A stretch of 8,144 bases of DNA from Elusimicrobiota bacterium (lineage in GTDB: Bacteria > Elusimicrobiota > Endomicrobiia > Endomicrobiales > Endomicrobiaceae), in the NCBI GenBank assembly GCA_031282945.1, contig JAITCX010000002.1, positions 1 through 8,144 on the forward strand, read 5' to 3'. Of this stretch, positions 1 through 5,520 are shown piece by piece. Both the position numbers and the translations under genes were made by a program. A model generated the notes under the pieces. That model searched no databases, had not been told where the DNA came from, and saw nothing but the letters and a program-made list of their open reading frames with translations. Positions within the stretch are counted from its first letter, which is position 1; each line of letters opens with the position of its first letter.

Positions 1-198
1 AATACAGACAGACAATTAAAGGCAATGCAGATGAGCATTAATATGCTTGTTATGCATAATACGGATATAAGCATAGAGGAGCGCATAGACGCTGGGCAAA
101 ATTATATTGACGCCGGCGGCAATGGGAGCGAGAGAATTTATTTTGAAAAATTATCAAATACATATAGACAAAAAATTTTAAAAAACAATGGAGAATAA
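1..198 (+). CDS. C-terminal part of a small phage protein (5' truncated)
   Basis: Frame 1 is open from the first base to a TAA at 196-198, giving the last 65 residues of a protein that starts before the window. The translation begins NTDRQLKAMQMSINMLV and later has a GQNYIDAGGNGS stretch followed by an amphipathic helix rich in K and R. The layout (a LKAMQ..I..L helix, then a Y..aGGNGs motif, then a terminal helix) reminds me of short proteins beside holin genes in siphophages of Firmicutes, but this is recalled likeness and not a database match. It lies 3 bases upstream of the holin candidate, whose SD (GGAG, 190-193) sits inside its last codons, so the two are probably translationally coupled. 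It has no obvious signal peptide or membrane segment in the visible part. Function unknown; reading frame confident. Confidence 0.7.
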   Translation, partial: NTDRQLKAMQMSINMLVMHNTDISIEERIDAGQNYIDAGGNGSERIYFEKLSNTYRQKILKNNGE

Positions 199-201
199 AA
201 A

Positions 202-378
202 ATGAAAACGATTGAAAAGATTAAACAGACTTTAGAAATTATCACTGCGCCTTTGGTTGCGGTGTTGCTTATTTGGACGGCGGTTGATTACACGGCGTAT
301 ATTGCGGGAGCGATTGCAGTTTGCTTGTCAATTCTAAATTACATTGAGTTGTTTTTGAAAAGGAAAACAAATGTATAA
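202..378 (+). CDS. Putative small holin, two membrane helices
   Basis: A 58-residue ORF starting MKTIEKIKQTLEIIT. A short charged N-terminus is followed by two hydrophobic stretches at about residues 12-28 and 32-53, separated by a polar turn (AVDYT), and a basic tail (KRKTNV). A hairpin with both ends in the cytoplasm is typical of class II holins, which permeabilise the inner membrane at a set time and let the endolysin out. The start is supported by GGAG at 190-193, eight bases upstream. The end overlaps the start of the M15 peptidase gene by 8 bases, the usual holin-endolysin arrangement. No family can be named from sequence alone. A small membrane protein with another role is possible, but the position next to an endolysin makes holin the best call. 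Confidence 0.65.
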   Translation: MKTIEKIKQTLEIITAPLVAVLLIWTAVDYTAYIAGAIAVCLSILNYIELFLKRKTNV

Positions 379-808
379 ATGCAAGTATTTTACAATTAAA
401 GAATTAGTGCATCCTGATTTTTTAAAGATGACGGATGAGGAAACTTTATGGAAAATTCTTGATCCGAATTTACTTTATTTCATTGACAGAGTGAGAGAAC
501 AATTTGGGGAAGTAATAATTAACGGCGGGGCTTTAGTTGACTGCGGGCTGAGGCTTCCTGACAGCAAGACAGGGGCAAAGTTTAGCGCGCATAAATACGG
601 CAAGGCTTTTGATTTGCATATTGTTGAAATTGAAAAAAAGAATTTGGACAAACAGAAAAAGATTGAAGCATACGAGGATCTGCGGGAGCGGGTACACTAT
701 CAATTATTAACTGAAAGCCAAACGCCGCACGGGCTAAATTTTGAAACGGGAATTTATTGGCTGCACATTGATACTTTCAACAGAGCTAATAAATTTTTTA
801 AACCTTAA
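371..808 (+). CDS. Phage endolysin, peptidase M15 family (zinc D-Ala-D-Ala type)
   Basis: The 145-residue protein carries the M15 zinc signature: S72-A-H74-x3-G77-x-A79-x-D81, and near the C-terminus W130-L-H132-I-D134. H74, D81 and H132 are the expected zinc ligands; no catalytic Glu/Asp assignment is certain. The N-terminus (YFTIKELVHP, residues 6-15) fits the short motif that begins M15A-type domains, and the length is normal for a single catalytic domain without a wall-binding module. Members cut peptide bonds in peptidoglycan stems or crossbridges; in phages they act as endolysins. There is no signal peptide, so release would need the holin encoded just upstream. Start ATG 371 overlaps that gene by 8 bases and has AAAAGGA at 358-364. 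A virion-associated role is conceivable but less likely beside holin genes. Confidence 0.88.
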   Translation: MYKCKYFTIKELVHPDFLKMTDEETLWKILDPNLLYFIDRVREQFGEVIINGGALVDCGLRLPDSKTGAKFSAHKYGKAFDLHIVEIEKKNLDKQKKIEAYEDLRERVHYQLLTESQTPHGLNFETGIYWLHIDTFNRANKFFKP

Positions 809-817
809 GGGTAGAAA

Positions 818-1228
818 ATGATTTTAGAAATATTGGGAGCGGCGATACCGCTTGCGACAAATATAGTGCAAAAAATCGCAGGCGTGAAAGAGAAAAAAAT
901 AGAAGCCGAAAATCATTTAAACGACAATGATTTGAAAGCTTTGGAATTCAAAGTAAAAATTCAAGACAGCATAAATAATTTTGAAATTGAAAGACAGAAA
1001 ACAATTGCGCAAACTTTTCTTACGGGCAATAAAATCATTGACGGCGCGAGCGCGTGTGTGAGGGTAGGATTTGGATTAATGGCGCTTTTAGTCGGCTTAG
1101 AAACAGTGATAGCGTATATTTTTAAATTAAATATTCCTTCAATGCTTGAGCCAAGCGACATAGCGGAATTAACGAGGGCGATATTAGCATATTACCTCTG
1201 TTCATACAGCTGTAAAAAAGTATTTTAA
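818..1228 (+). CDS. Holin-like membrane protein (GTA holin 3TM type)
   Basis: This 136-residue protein has a hydrophobic N-terminal segment (about 3-21), a long charged central helix (about 24-62), then two hydrophobic segments at about 81-103 and 115-131, ending in a basic CKKVF. The C-terminal half, with an arginine just before the first helix, a LxIPSM-type loop and a final helix running into S-x-x-K-V, matches my memory of the 'holin of 3TMs' family named for gene transfer agent release (PF11351). It follows the endolysin by 9 bases, and its SD (AAGGG, 807-811) overlaps the endolysin stop. With the 58-residue protein at 202-378 it gives two hydrophobic lysis proteins flanking one endolysin, perhaps a holin/antiholin pair or a holin plus an envelope-disrupting partner. 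Family assignment is by pattern only. Confidence 0.6.
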   Translation: MILEILGAAIPLATNIVQKIAGVKEKKIEAENHLNDNDLKALEFKVKIQDSINNFEIERQKTIAQTFLTGNKIIDGASACVRVGFGLMALLVGLETVIAYIFKLNIPSMLEPSDIAELTRAILAYYLCSYSCKKVF

Positions 1229-1232
1229 AAAT

Positions 1233-1254
1233 TATCTATCGGCAGGGATAGATA
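1233..1254 (+). other. Perfect 8-bp inverted repeat (hairpin) at the lysis/head module boundary
   Basis: TATCTATC (1233-1240), loop GGCAGG (1241-1246), GATAGATA (1247-1254) can pair without mismatch. It occupies most of the 39-base gap between the second lysis gene and the scaffold gene and ends one base before the scaffold SD (AAAGGAG, 1256-1262). The stem is AT-rich (two G-C pairs) and there is no T-run behind it, so it is not a convincing intrinsic terminator. It could mark an RNA processing site or affect translation of the scaffold gene. An 8-bp stem could occur by chance once in a window this size; the position is what makes it notable. Confidence 0.45.
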
Positions 1255-1267
1255 TAAAGGAGAGAAA

Positions 1268-1942
1268 ATGACGCCGGAGGAAATTAAGGCGGTTGAAGCG
1301 TTAAAAGCGGAGAAAGAAAAACTGCAGCAAGAGTTGAAACAAATTCAAGATCAAAAAGAGACTAAAGAGCAGGCCGCTAAGCAGCAAAATCAATTTGATT
1401 TTATGAAAGATGAAAAGAAGGAAGCGGCGCAGACGCCGAGCTTAGAGGAGCAGGCAAAACGCAATGCAGAGGAAAAAGCGAGGATAGAGCAATACAATAA
1501 AAAGATAGAGGACACGGTAAAGTTTAATGTAGGGATAAAGCAATTTATTGACGACAATTTAGATATTATCGGGGAAAATATCAAAGACATTTGGGATATA
1601 TCCTCAAAGCGCAAATATGCAAATTCTTTTGAGCAGGCGGATGAGTTGAGGGCAAATATTCTAAATCAATTTTTTAAAGATCAAAAGCATATAGACGCAT
1701 TGATAACGGATAAATTTAAAGCCAAGGCGAATGAGTTTTTGGGATTAGCGGATGTTGTGAAAAATCAAAGGTCGGCGGAGTTTTGGGAGCTGTTTGATTT
1801 GGCGGTAGAGAATTTAAAGCTGAAAGCAAAAGACGAGCAGTTAAAGAAAAAAGACAATGGACAGAATATGGATAAAGATACGGAGAAACATAATCAAAAG
1901 TTTTTTCAAGCGCGGAGTTATTTTATTCCAACAAAACAATAA
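1268..1942 (+). CDS. Putative capsid scaffold protein, coiled-coil rich
   Basis: The 224-residue protein is almost wholly helical and highly charged: a Lys/Glu/Gln coiled coil at about 1-82, a less charged helical centre (about 83-182), and a Lys-rich C-terminal helix and tail. It lacks cysteine. This composition, and its place before the cement and major capsid genes, is typical of phage scaffold proteins, which co-assemble with coat protein to set shell curvature and leave before or during packaging. I see no serine protease motif, so it does not look like a protease-scaffold fusion. Start ATG 1268 has a strong SD (AAAGGAG, 1256-1262). Scaffolds diverge fast, so the call rests on composition and gene order. 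Another helical virion protein is the main alternative. Confidence 0.7.
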   Translation: MTPEEIKAVEALKAEKEKLQQELKQIQDQKETKEQAAKQQNQFDFMKDEKKEAAQTPSLEEQAKRNAEEKARIEQYNKKIEDTVKFNVGIKQFIDDNLDIIGENIKDIWDISSKRKYANSFEQADELRANILNQFFKDQKHIDALITDKFKAKANEFLGLADVVKNQRSAEFWELFDLAVENLKLKAKDEQLKKKDNGQNMDKDTEKHNQKFFQARSYFIPTKQ

Positions 1943-1947
1943 AAAAC

Positions 1948-1953
1948 AGGAGG
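1948..1953 (+). promoter_or_regulatory. Strong Shine-Dalgarno for the cement protein gene
   Basis: AGGAGG with six bases before ATG 1960, followed by one more G. It is the most complete SD in the window, in keeping with a virion protein needed in hundreds of copies. Confidence 0.75.
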
Positions 1954-1959
1954 GTGTAA

Positions 1960-2382
1960 ATGAGTATTATTTTAGGCAAGCCTCAAGTGAGGGGCAAAAG
2001 CGATGTGTTGTTTAATTATGATGTGAGCGCCGATATAGCTGCGGGGACGGCGGTAAAGAGGACGGGCGAAACAAGCGTTGCGCAATTTGACGGGGCAGGG
2101 ATACCTTTTGGTATAGCTGGGTATGTAGATTTAAAGGGTCAAAAGACAATAGCGGTTTGCGAGGCGGGCAAGTCTATAGGGGTGTTATTGGATAATCCAA
2201 ATGAAACAATAACAGCGGGGTCGCAAGTATTTCTTACAGAAAACGGCAAGGCGACGCAGATAAGTACTGACAATACGCCGACAGGAGCAATTTTTGTTTC
2301 GGCAAAAAGCGATGGGATAAATGTTTTAACTGATCAAGTAGAAGGACAGGCGGCGCTTATTGATATGATAGGCGGATTATAA
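1960..2382 (+). CDS. Capsid cement/decoration protein (DUF2190-like)
   Basis: The 140-residue, glycine- and beta-rich protein shows the repeating pattern of DUF2190 / phage cement proteins: an AAGTAVKRTG strand pair (28-37), a PFGIAGYV segment (49-56), a 'KTIAVCEAGKSIGVL' strand (62-76), then TAGSQVFLTENGKA (85-98) and TGAIFVSAK (108-116). The 'AG-x-x-V-x-x-T ... G-x-x-x' unit occurs twice (about 28-56 and 86-116), suggesting an internal duplication. These proteins bind outside the capsid lattice and stabilise expanded heads. The gene sits between scaffold and capsid genes, a common place for decoration proteins. A DNA-stabilisation or minor head role cannot be excluded. Confidence 0.75.
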   Translation: MSIILGKPQVRGKSDVLFNYDVSADIAAGTAVKRTGETSVAQFDGAGIPFGIAGYVDLKGQKTIAVCEAGKSIGVLLDNPNETITAGSQVFLTENGKATQISTDNTPTGAIFVSAKSDGINVLTDQVEGQAALIDMIGGL

Positions 2383-2383
2383 A

Positions 2384-2554
2384 ATGTCTAAGAGTAAGAA
2401 AAATAAAGAGGAAGCGGGCGTGCAGGCAGACAATGAGAGCGGTGTTTTAAATACGCCGCTTCAGCCGGAAGCGCATTTGCAGGCGCGTCAAAACACGCGT
2501 AAGTTTATGAAATTTAAAAATATAAAGGAGCAGGCAAACAATGGCAACAGATAA
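2384..2554 (+). CDS. Small basic ORF between cement and capsid genes
   Basis: A 56-residue frame begins one base after the cement stop (TAA A ATG) and ends at TAA 2552-2554, overlapping the capsid start by 14 bases. The translation starts MSKSKKNKEEAG and has a Pro/Gln-containing centre and a basic end (RKFMKFKNIKEQ). It has no membrane segment and no recognised domain. It lacks a good SD of its own, so it would depend on reinitiation after the cement gene. It fills what would otherwise be a 158-base gap in a window where gaps are normally below 45, and its codon use (GCG, CAG, GGC) resembles its neighbours. It may be a small head protein or a leader whose translation opens the capsid SD at 2524-2530. 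Function unknown. Confidence 0.6.
   Translation: MSKSKKNKEEAGVQADNESGVLNTPLQPEAHLQARQNTRKFMKFKNIKEQANNGNR
2524..2530 (+). promoter_or_regulatory. Shine-Dalgarno of the major capsid gene, inside the preceding ORF
   Basis: AAAGGAG ten bases before ATG 2541. The surrounding string (ATAAAGGAGCA, then a CAAAC element, then ATGGCA) closely resembles that of the sheath gene at 4552-4573. The site lies within the 3' end of the 56-residue ORF, so ribosomes crossing that ORF would pass over it. Confidence 0.7.
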
Positions 2555-3410
2555 AATTATTTCTAAAGAAACGGTTGAGACTTTAAACAACAATTATACG
2601 CCCGTCTACAAACAGCTTTTGTCAATATTTAATAAACAAATTAATTATGATGAATATGTAGGGTCAATGACTTTTCTTGAAAGCAAGACGATTGGAGACT
2701 TGACGGCGCGCAGAATTACAACGCAGGACACAGAGGCAAAACACATAGCTGTGGGGCAGGGCAAAAAAGTTTATGTGAAAGATTTTTACGGGGTAAATTA
2801 TCAAGTGAGCGGGTATCAAGAAAACTCAGATGCCGCAAACATAACAAGCCGAGTGCTTGAGAGTTTGTCTAAACAGCAGGATGAATTTGTTTTTACTGGA
2901 AATCCAAGCGCGTCTGGGGTTTTAGAAAACAACGGCATTATAGGAACGACTGATCCGAATGTTATAAAAAATCCTGATTTAATTTTATCAAATGTAAATA
3001 TAGATACGGTAATAGATTTTTTTGTGACGCTTGTAAACCAGTCGGAAACGATTGCAGGAAACTCTGAGAAGACAATTTTAATTGGGGGTCCTTTAAAAAG
3101 ATTGTTGTCAAAAGTAGTGCCTAGTACAAGCACGCTTTATAAAACGATTATAGGGCAGGCGTTTAATATTCCTGTAAATTTAGTGGCAATTCCAAGCAAC
3201 TTAGAGCAGTTTTTACCGGCGGAGAAATCGCTTGCGCAGGTATTGACTTTAGACAATATAATACTTAGGCATTCGGCAATGCCGAGATTAAAGAGCAGCG
3301 GATACAATGCTGAGAATGATTACACTTGGTATAAATTTTTCTTTGGAGCTGCAATGGTGGATGTGGAGCAGTTGGGAGCGTCTATAATTCAATATGTAGC
3401 GATAGCGTAA
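2541..3410 (+). CDS. Major capsid protein, HK97 fold (DUF2184-like)
   Basis: At 289 residues this has the expected size and layout of an HK97-fold coat protein without a large N-terminal delta domain. An N-terminal arm (1-55) is followed by an extended E-loop-like region (about 56-90), a long helix ending KQQDEFVFTG (111-120), and the tell-tale FTGNPSASGVLENNGI segment (118-133), matching the 'F-x-G-x(4)-G-x-x-N' region after the spine helix. The A-domain follows, with KTILIGGPLKRLL (177-189) and a beta-rich end carrying RHSAMPRL (243-250). The pattern resembles DUF2184/encapsulin-type phage capsid proteins. It is preceded by scaffold and cement genes and followed by neck genes, as in most tailed phages. 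The lack of a delta domain fits use of the separate scaffold. Confidence 0.87.
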   Translation: MATDKIISKETVETLNNNYTPVYKQLLSIFNKQINYDEYVGSMTFLESKTIGDLTARRITTQDTEAKHIAVGQGKKVYVKDFYGVNYQVSGYQENSDAANITSRVLESLSKQQDEFVFTGNPSASGVLENNGIIGTTDPNVIKNPDLILSNVNIDTVIDFFVTLVNQSETIAGNSEKTILIGGPLKRLLSKVVPSTSTLYKTIIGQAFNIPVNLVAIPSNLEQFLPAEKSLAQVLTLDNIILRHSAMPRLKSSGYNAENDYTWYKFFFGAAMVDVEQLGASIIQYVAIA

Positions 3411-3411
3411 A

Positions 3412-3660
3412 ATGAGTTGGACAAGAGCTGAGGCGGACGAGATTTTGTATGGGATAGACGAGCCGGCGCTGACGGATTTTGAATGTTTGAGCTGTGATAG
3501 AGAGGCGGAGATTTATAATGAGATAGCGAAAGTATTGCAAAATATGCGGGGAGGCGTCGGCTCCGCTTTTGAGAAATTAAAAGCGGCGGCCGAGTCGGCT
3601 GGGGTGGAGATAACAGGCAAGAAATATTCAAATGTTTTTATTGGAGCGGTGGTGGAATAA
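3412..3660 (+). CDS. Small neck/head-tail connector candidate
   Basis: An 82-residue acidic protein starting one base after the capsid stop (TAA A ATG) with no clear SD, so probably translated by coupling. A helical N-terminal half (MSWTRAEADEILYGI) contains a C25-x-x-C28 pair (ECLSC) without a matching second pair. The middle is helical and a short beta end reads ITGKKYSNVFIGAVVE. I recognise no family. The position straight after the capsid gene is where tailed phages keep head completion or connector proteins, hence the call. The gene is somewhat richer in GC than its neighbours around 3545-3605 and contains an 8-bp inverted repeat (3563-3570 with 3579-3586). The next start overlaps its stop as TAATG. 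Confidence 0.5.
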   Translation: MSWTRAEADEILYGIDEPALTDFECLSCDREAEIYNEIAKVLQNMRGGVGSAFEKLKAAAESAGVEITGKKYSNVFIGAVVE

Positions 3661-4157
3661 TGCAATTATTTATAGACGCTAGGAAAATAATTAATAAAGA
3701 GGATCTGGAGCGCTATGATGCGGGTGTGGGCATTACGGCAAGAGATTTCGGCAAGCCTGAATACATTGCAAAAAACAAATTGAAATCTTATGCAGGGGGT
3801 CCTGCAAGGGTTGCGGGTAGACGCTCTAAAAAAACGATTGGGCGGGTTGCGGGGTATTTAGAAAAAAAGTACCGCTGGGTAGAGCATTCAGCTGATACGC
3901 CGGGCAATAAAGAGCTAAACGAAATTGCAAAGGCTTTGTTGGATTGTTTAGCTGATCCGCGGCAGACGGATTTGAAACAAAGGTATTTAAACGCCTGCCG
4001 TGCGGTTGTGCGAAATCCAATTTTGCGCAAAGAGTATCCTGCAAATAAAATTTCTGTAGCAAAGCGCAAAAAGTTTAACCGGTCGCTGATAGACACGGCT
4101 ACATTTTTCAAAACGATAAAAGCGGAATTTATCAATAAAAACGGGAGAGCTAAATAA
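3660..4157 (+). CDS. Basic neck / tail-completion protein candidate
   Basis: A 165-residue, strongly basic protein whose ATG shares one base with the preceding stop (TAATG). Notable stretches are an Arg/Lys/Gly-rich patch (about 40-70), a helical region (84-116), and a C-terminal block with NPILRKEY (119-126), KKFNRSLIDTATFF (137-150) and KTIKAEF (151-157). The last block resembles the 'L-x-D/x-TG-x-(L/F)-x-x-S/I' region near the end of HK97 gp10 / Mu gpG-like virion morphogenesis proteins, with A in place of G in 'DTG'. That likeness is weak and from memory. The place between capsid and sheath genes supports a head-tail joining role. The basic patch might contact DNA or the portal. Confidence 0.5.
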   Translation: MQLFIDARKIINKEDLERYDAGVGITARDFGKPEYIAKNKLKSYAGGPARVAGRRSKKTIGRVAGYLEKKYRWVEHSADTPGNKELNEIAKALLDCLADPRQTDLKQRYLNACRAVVRNPILRKEYPANKISVAKRKKFNRSLIDTATFFKTIKAEFINKNGRAK

Positions 4158-4568
4158 GTGTTTATTGCGAATTTGACAAGGGATTTAAAATCTGTTTTTG
4201 AGGTAAAGAAAATAGTTTTCTCGTCTGTATTAGAGGAGCAGGAATGTATTTATTGCGATATTTTGCAGGCAGTCAATGATATAAAAGGGGAATATGAATC
4301 TGCGCAGGTTAAAGGCGAAATTGCAATGATAGCGGCGTTTGGAAAATTGAAATATGGATTTTTTCACAAACAAATAATTAGGGGCGATCCAAAAATAATT
4401 TCAAAGTTTATTTTTTCAAATGCAGAAAAGCGTACGGCGTTGGATTACGGGGACAAAATATTACAGAGGCATTCTGTGGAGTTTACATATTTTTACGAGG
4501 GTCAATTTGATTTAAAGAAAAATTTGGCGGGCGTGGCATACGCTGAAATCAATAAAGGAGCAAACTAA
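4158..4568 (+). CDS. Putative tail terminator protein
   Basis: This 136-residue protein begins at GTG 4158, directly after the previous TAA, with GGGAG at 4143-4147; no ATG in frame would keep the N-terminus. It reads as a helix followed by alternating beta strands: VKGEIAMIAAFGKL (51-64), KYGFFHKQII (65-74), SKFIFSNAEKR (82-92) and a final strand HSVEFTYFYEGQFD (105-118). Tail terminators are small alpha/beta proteins of this size that cap the tube and sheath and join the tail to the neck; their gene usually precedes the sheath or tube gene, as here. No conserved motif identifies it, so the call rests on size, predicted fold and order. Confidence 0.5.
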   Translation: MFIANLTRDLKSVFEVKKIVFSSVLEEQECIYCDILQAVNDIKGEYESAQVKGEIAMIAAFGKLKYGFFHKQIIRGDPKIISKFIFSNAEKRTALDYGDKILQRHSVEFTYFYEGQFDLKKNLAGVAYAEINKGAN

Positions 4569-5504
4569 ATGGCAGGCGAAAATTTAATATACGATTATGC
4601 ATTGAAGGTAAACATAATTAATTCTGTAGCAAGCGCGGACACGACATTTTTGAGAAAAGCTTTAGTTGTTGTTGCGCCGAAAGTTACTTGGGTAGATACC
4701 GACAAAGTGATAAAAGCGACAAAAACAACAATAGGAAATATTACGGATAATCAAAATGTGGTGGAAATTTTTAACGGCGGGGTGTCGGAGATTTTAGTAA
4801 TTGCGACAGACAATTTGGCTGGGATTAAAGATGTATACGAGGATGATTTAAATAATTTTTACACTATTTTAGTAGCGCGTGAATTTACAGACGCGCAAAT
4901 AGCGGCATTGGATGTGGGCAATTTTAAAGGCGTTTTATTTAGCTCAAGCACAGATATTCCGTGGGCGTCGACGCAGGCAAAGAAAAGATTGAAAGGCGTT
5001 TATTATAAGCTGGAAGCAAACTTTTTTTACGCTTGGGGTAAATTTTTGTCGGCAACAGAATGGTCAAATATGCAGTATCAAATATTATTAGGCGATGACG
5101 GAATTGTAGACAATGCGGATGCGGAAATATTATTTGAAAGCCGCGTGTCATTTTCTTTAAAAGACAGCCAAAGCGCAAACAGATTATCTTTTTTTGTGCA
5201 AGGGGGCGAAGCGATAATTGCGCCTTATGTATTAAAAGAAATTGAGTTGAGGATGCAAAGCGAAACGGTAAACTGGATAGCGCTCAACCGCCCGCAGTAT
5301 ACTTTAGTGGACTGCGCAATTTTGGGGCAGTATTTGCAAAATAAAGTTATAAACGATTATGTAACGCGCGGTCTTGTTTCAGGCGGTAGCGTTGAAATAA
5401 CAACGCAGGGCGGTCAAAACTTTATGGCGCGCGGAACAATAGCAATCCCGACGCCGACGGCGTTGTGGCGTGTAATGGCGGATTTTTACATAACAAATAA
5501 TTAA
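4569..5504 (+). CDS. Contractile tail sheath protein, compact (DUF3383-like)
   Basis: The protein has 311 residues. A short N-terminal segment is followed by alpha/beta units such as EILVIATDNLAG (74-85) and NFYTILVAREFTDAQIA (96-112) with GVLFSSSTD (121-129). The C-terminal third has a helical/beta core typical of sheaths: GGEAIIAPYVLKEIELRM (212-229) and a terminal strand pair MARGTIAIPTPTALWRVM (286-303). The alternating pattern recalls DUF3383, a sheath family that in other phages is followed by a small tube gene. The order terminator-sheath-tube-frameshifted chaperone-tape measure, as in P2 and Mu, strongly supports this. It is short: familiar sheaths such as P2 FI have nearly 400 residues or more. 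SD AAAGGAG at 4554-4560. Alternative: a non-contractile tail protein. Confidence 0.68.
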   Translation: MAGENLIYDYALKVNIINSVASADTTFLRKALVVVAPKVTWVDTDKVIKATKTTIGNITDNQNVVEIFNGGVSEILVIATDNLAGIKDVYEDDLNNFYTILVAREFTDAQIAALDVGNFKGVLFSSSTDIPWASTQAKKRLKGVYYKLEANFFYAWGKFLSATEWSNMQYQILLGDDGIVDNADAEILFESRVSFSLKDSQSANRLSFFVQGGEAIIAPYVLKEIELRMQSETVNWIALNRPQYTLVDCAILGQYLQNKVINDYVTRGLVSGGSVEITTQGGQNFMARGTIAIPTPTALWRVMADFYITNN

Positions 5505-5515
5505 GGAGATAGGAG
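5503..5515 (+). promoter_or_regulatory. Tandem Shine-Dalgarno sites before the tube gene
   Basis: AAGGAG (5503-5508) begins inside the sheath stop codon and AGGAG (5511-5515) follows, five bases before ATG 5521. Two good SDs in 13 bases fit high output of the tube protein and quick re-entry of ribosomes finishing the sheath gene. Confidence 0.55.
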
Positions 5516-5520
5516 AGAAA

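Noticed and set aside
3563..3586. Inverted repeat CCGCTTTT / AAAAGCGG with an 8-base loop
   Set aside because: It lies wholly inside the 82-codon gene, encodes ordinary helix residues, and an 8-bp stem of this kind is expected about once by chance in a window this size.
3389..3631. Minus-strand frame rich in Ser/Pro opposite the 82-codon gene
   Set aside because: Low-complexity antisense product with no initiation signal; a shadow of the GC-richer gene.
3788..4135. Minus-strand open frame of 115 codons opposite the basic neck gene
   Set aside because: No SD, composition typical of an antisense shadow, and the + strand gene is tightly coupled to its neighbours.
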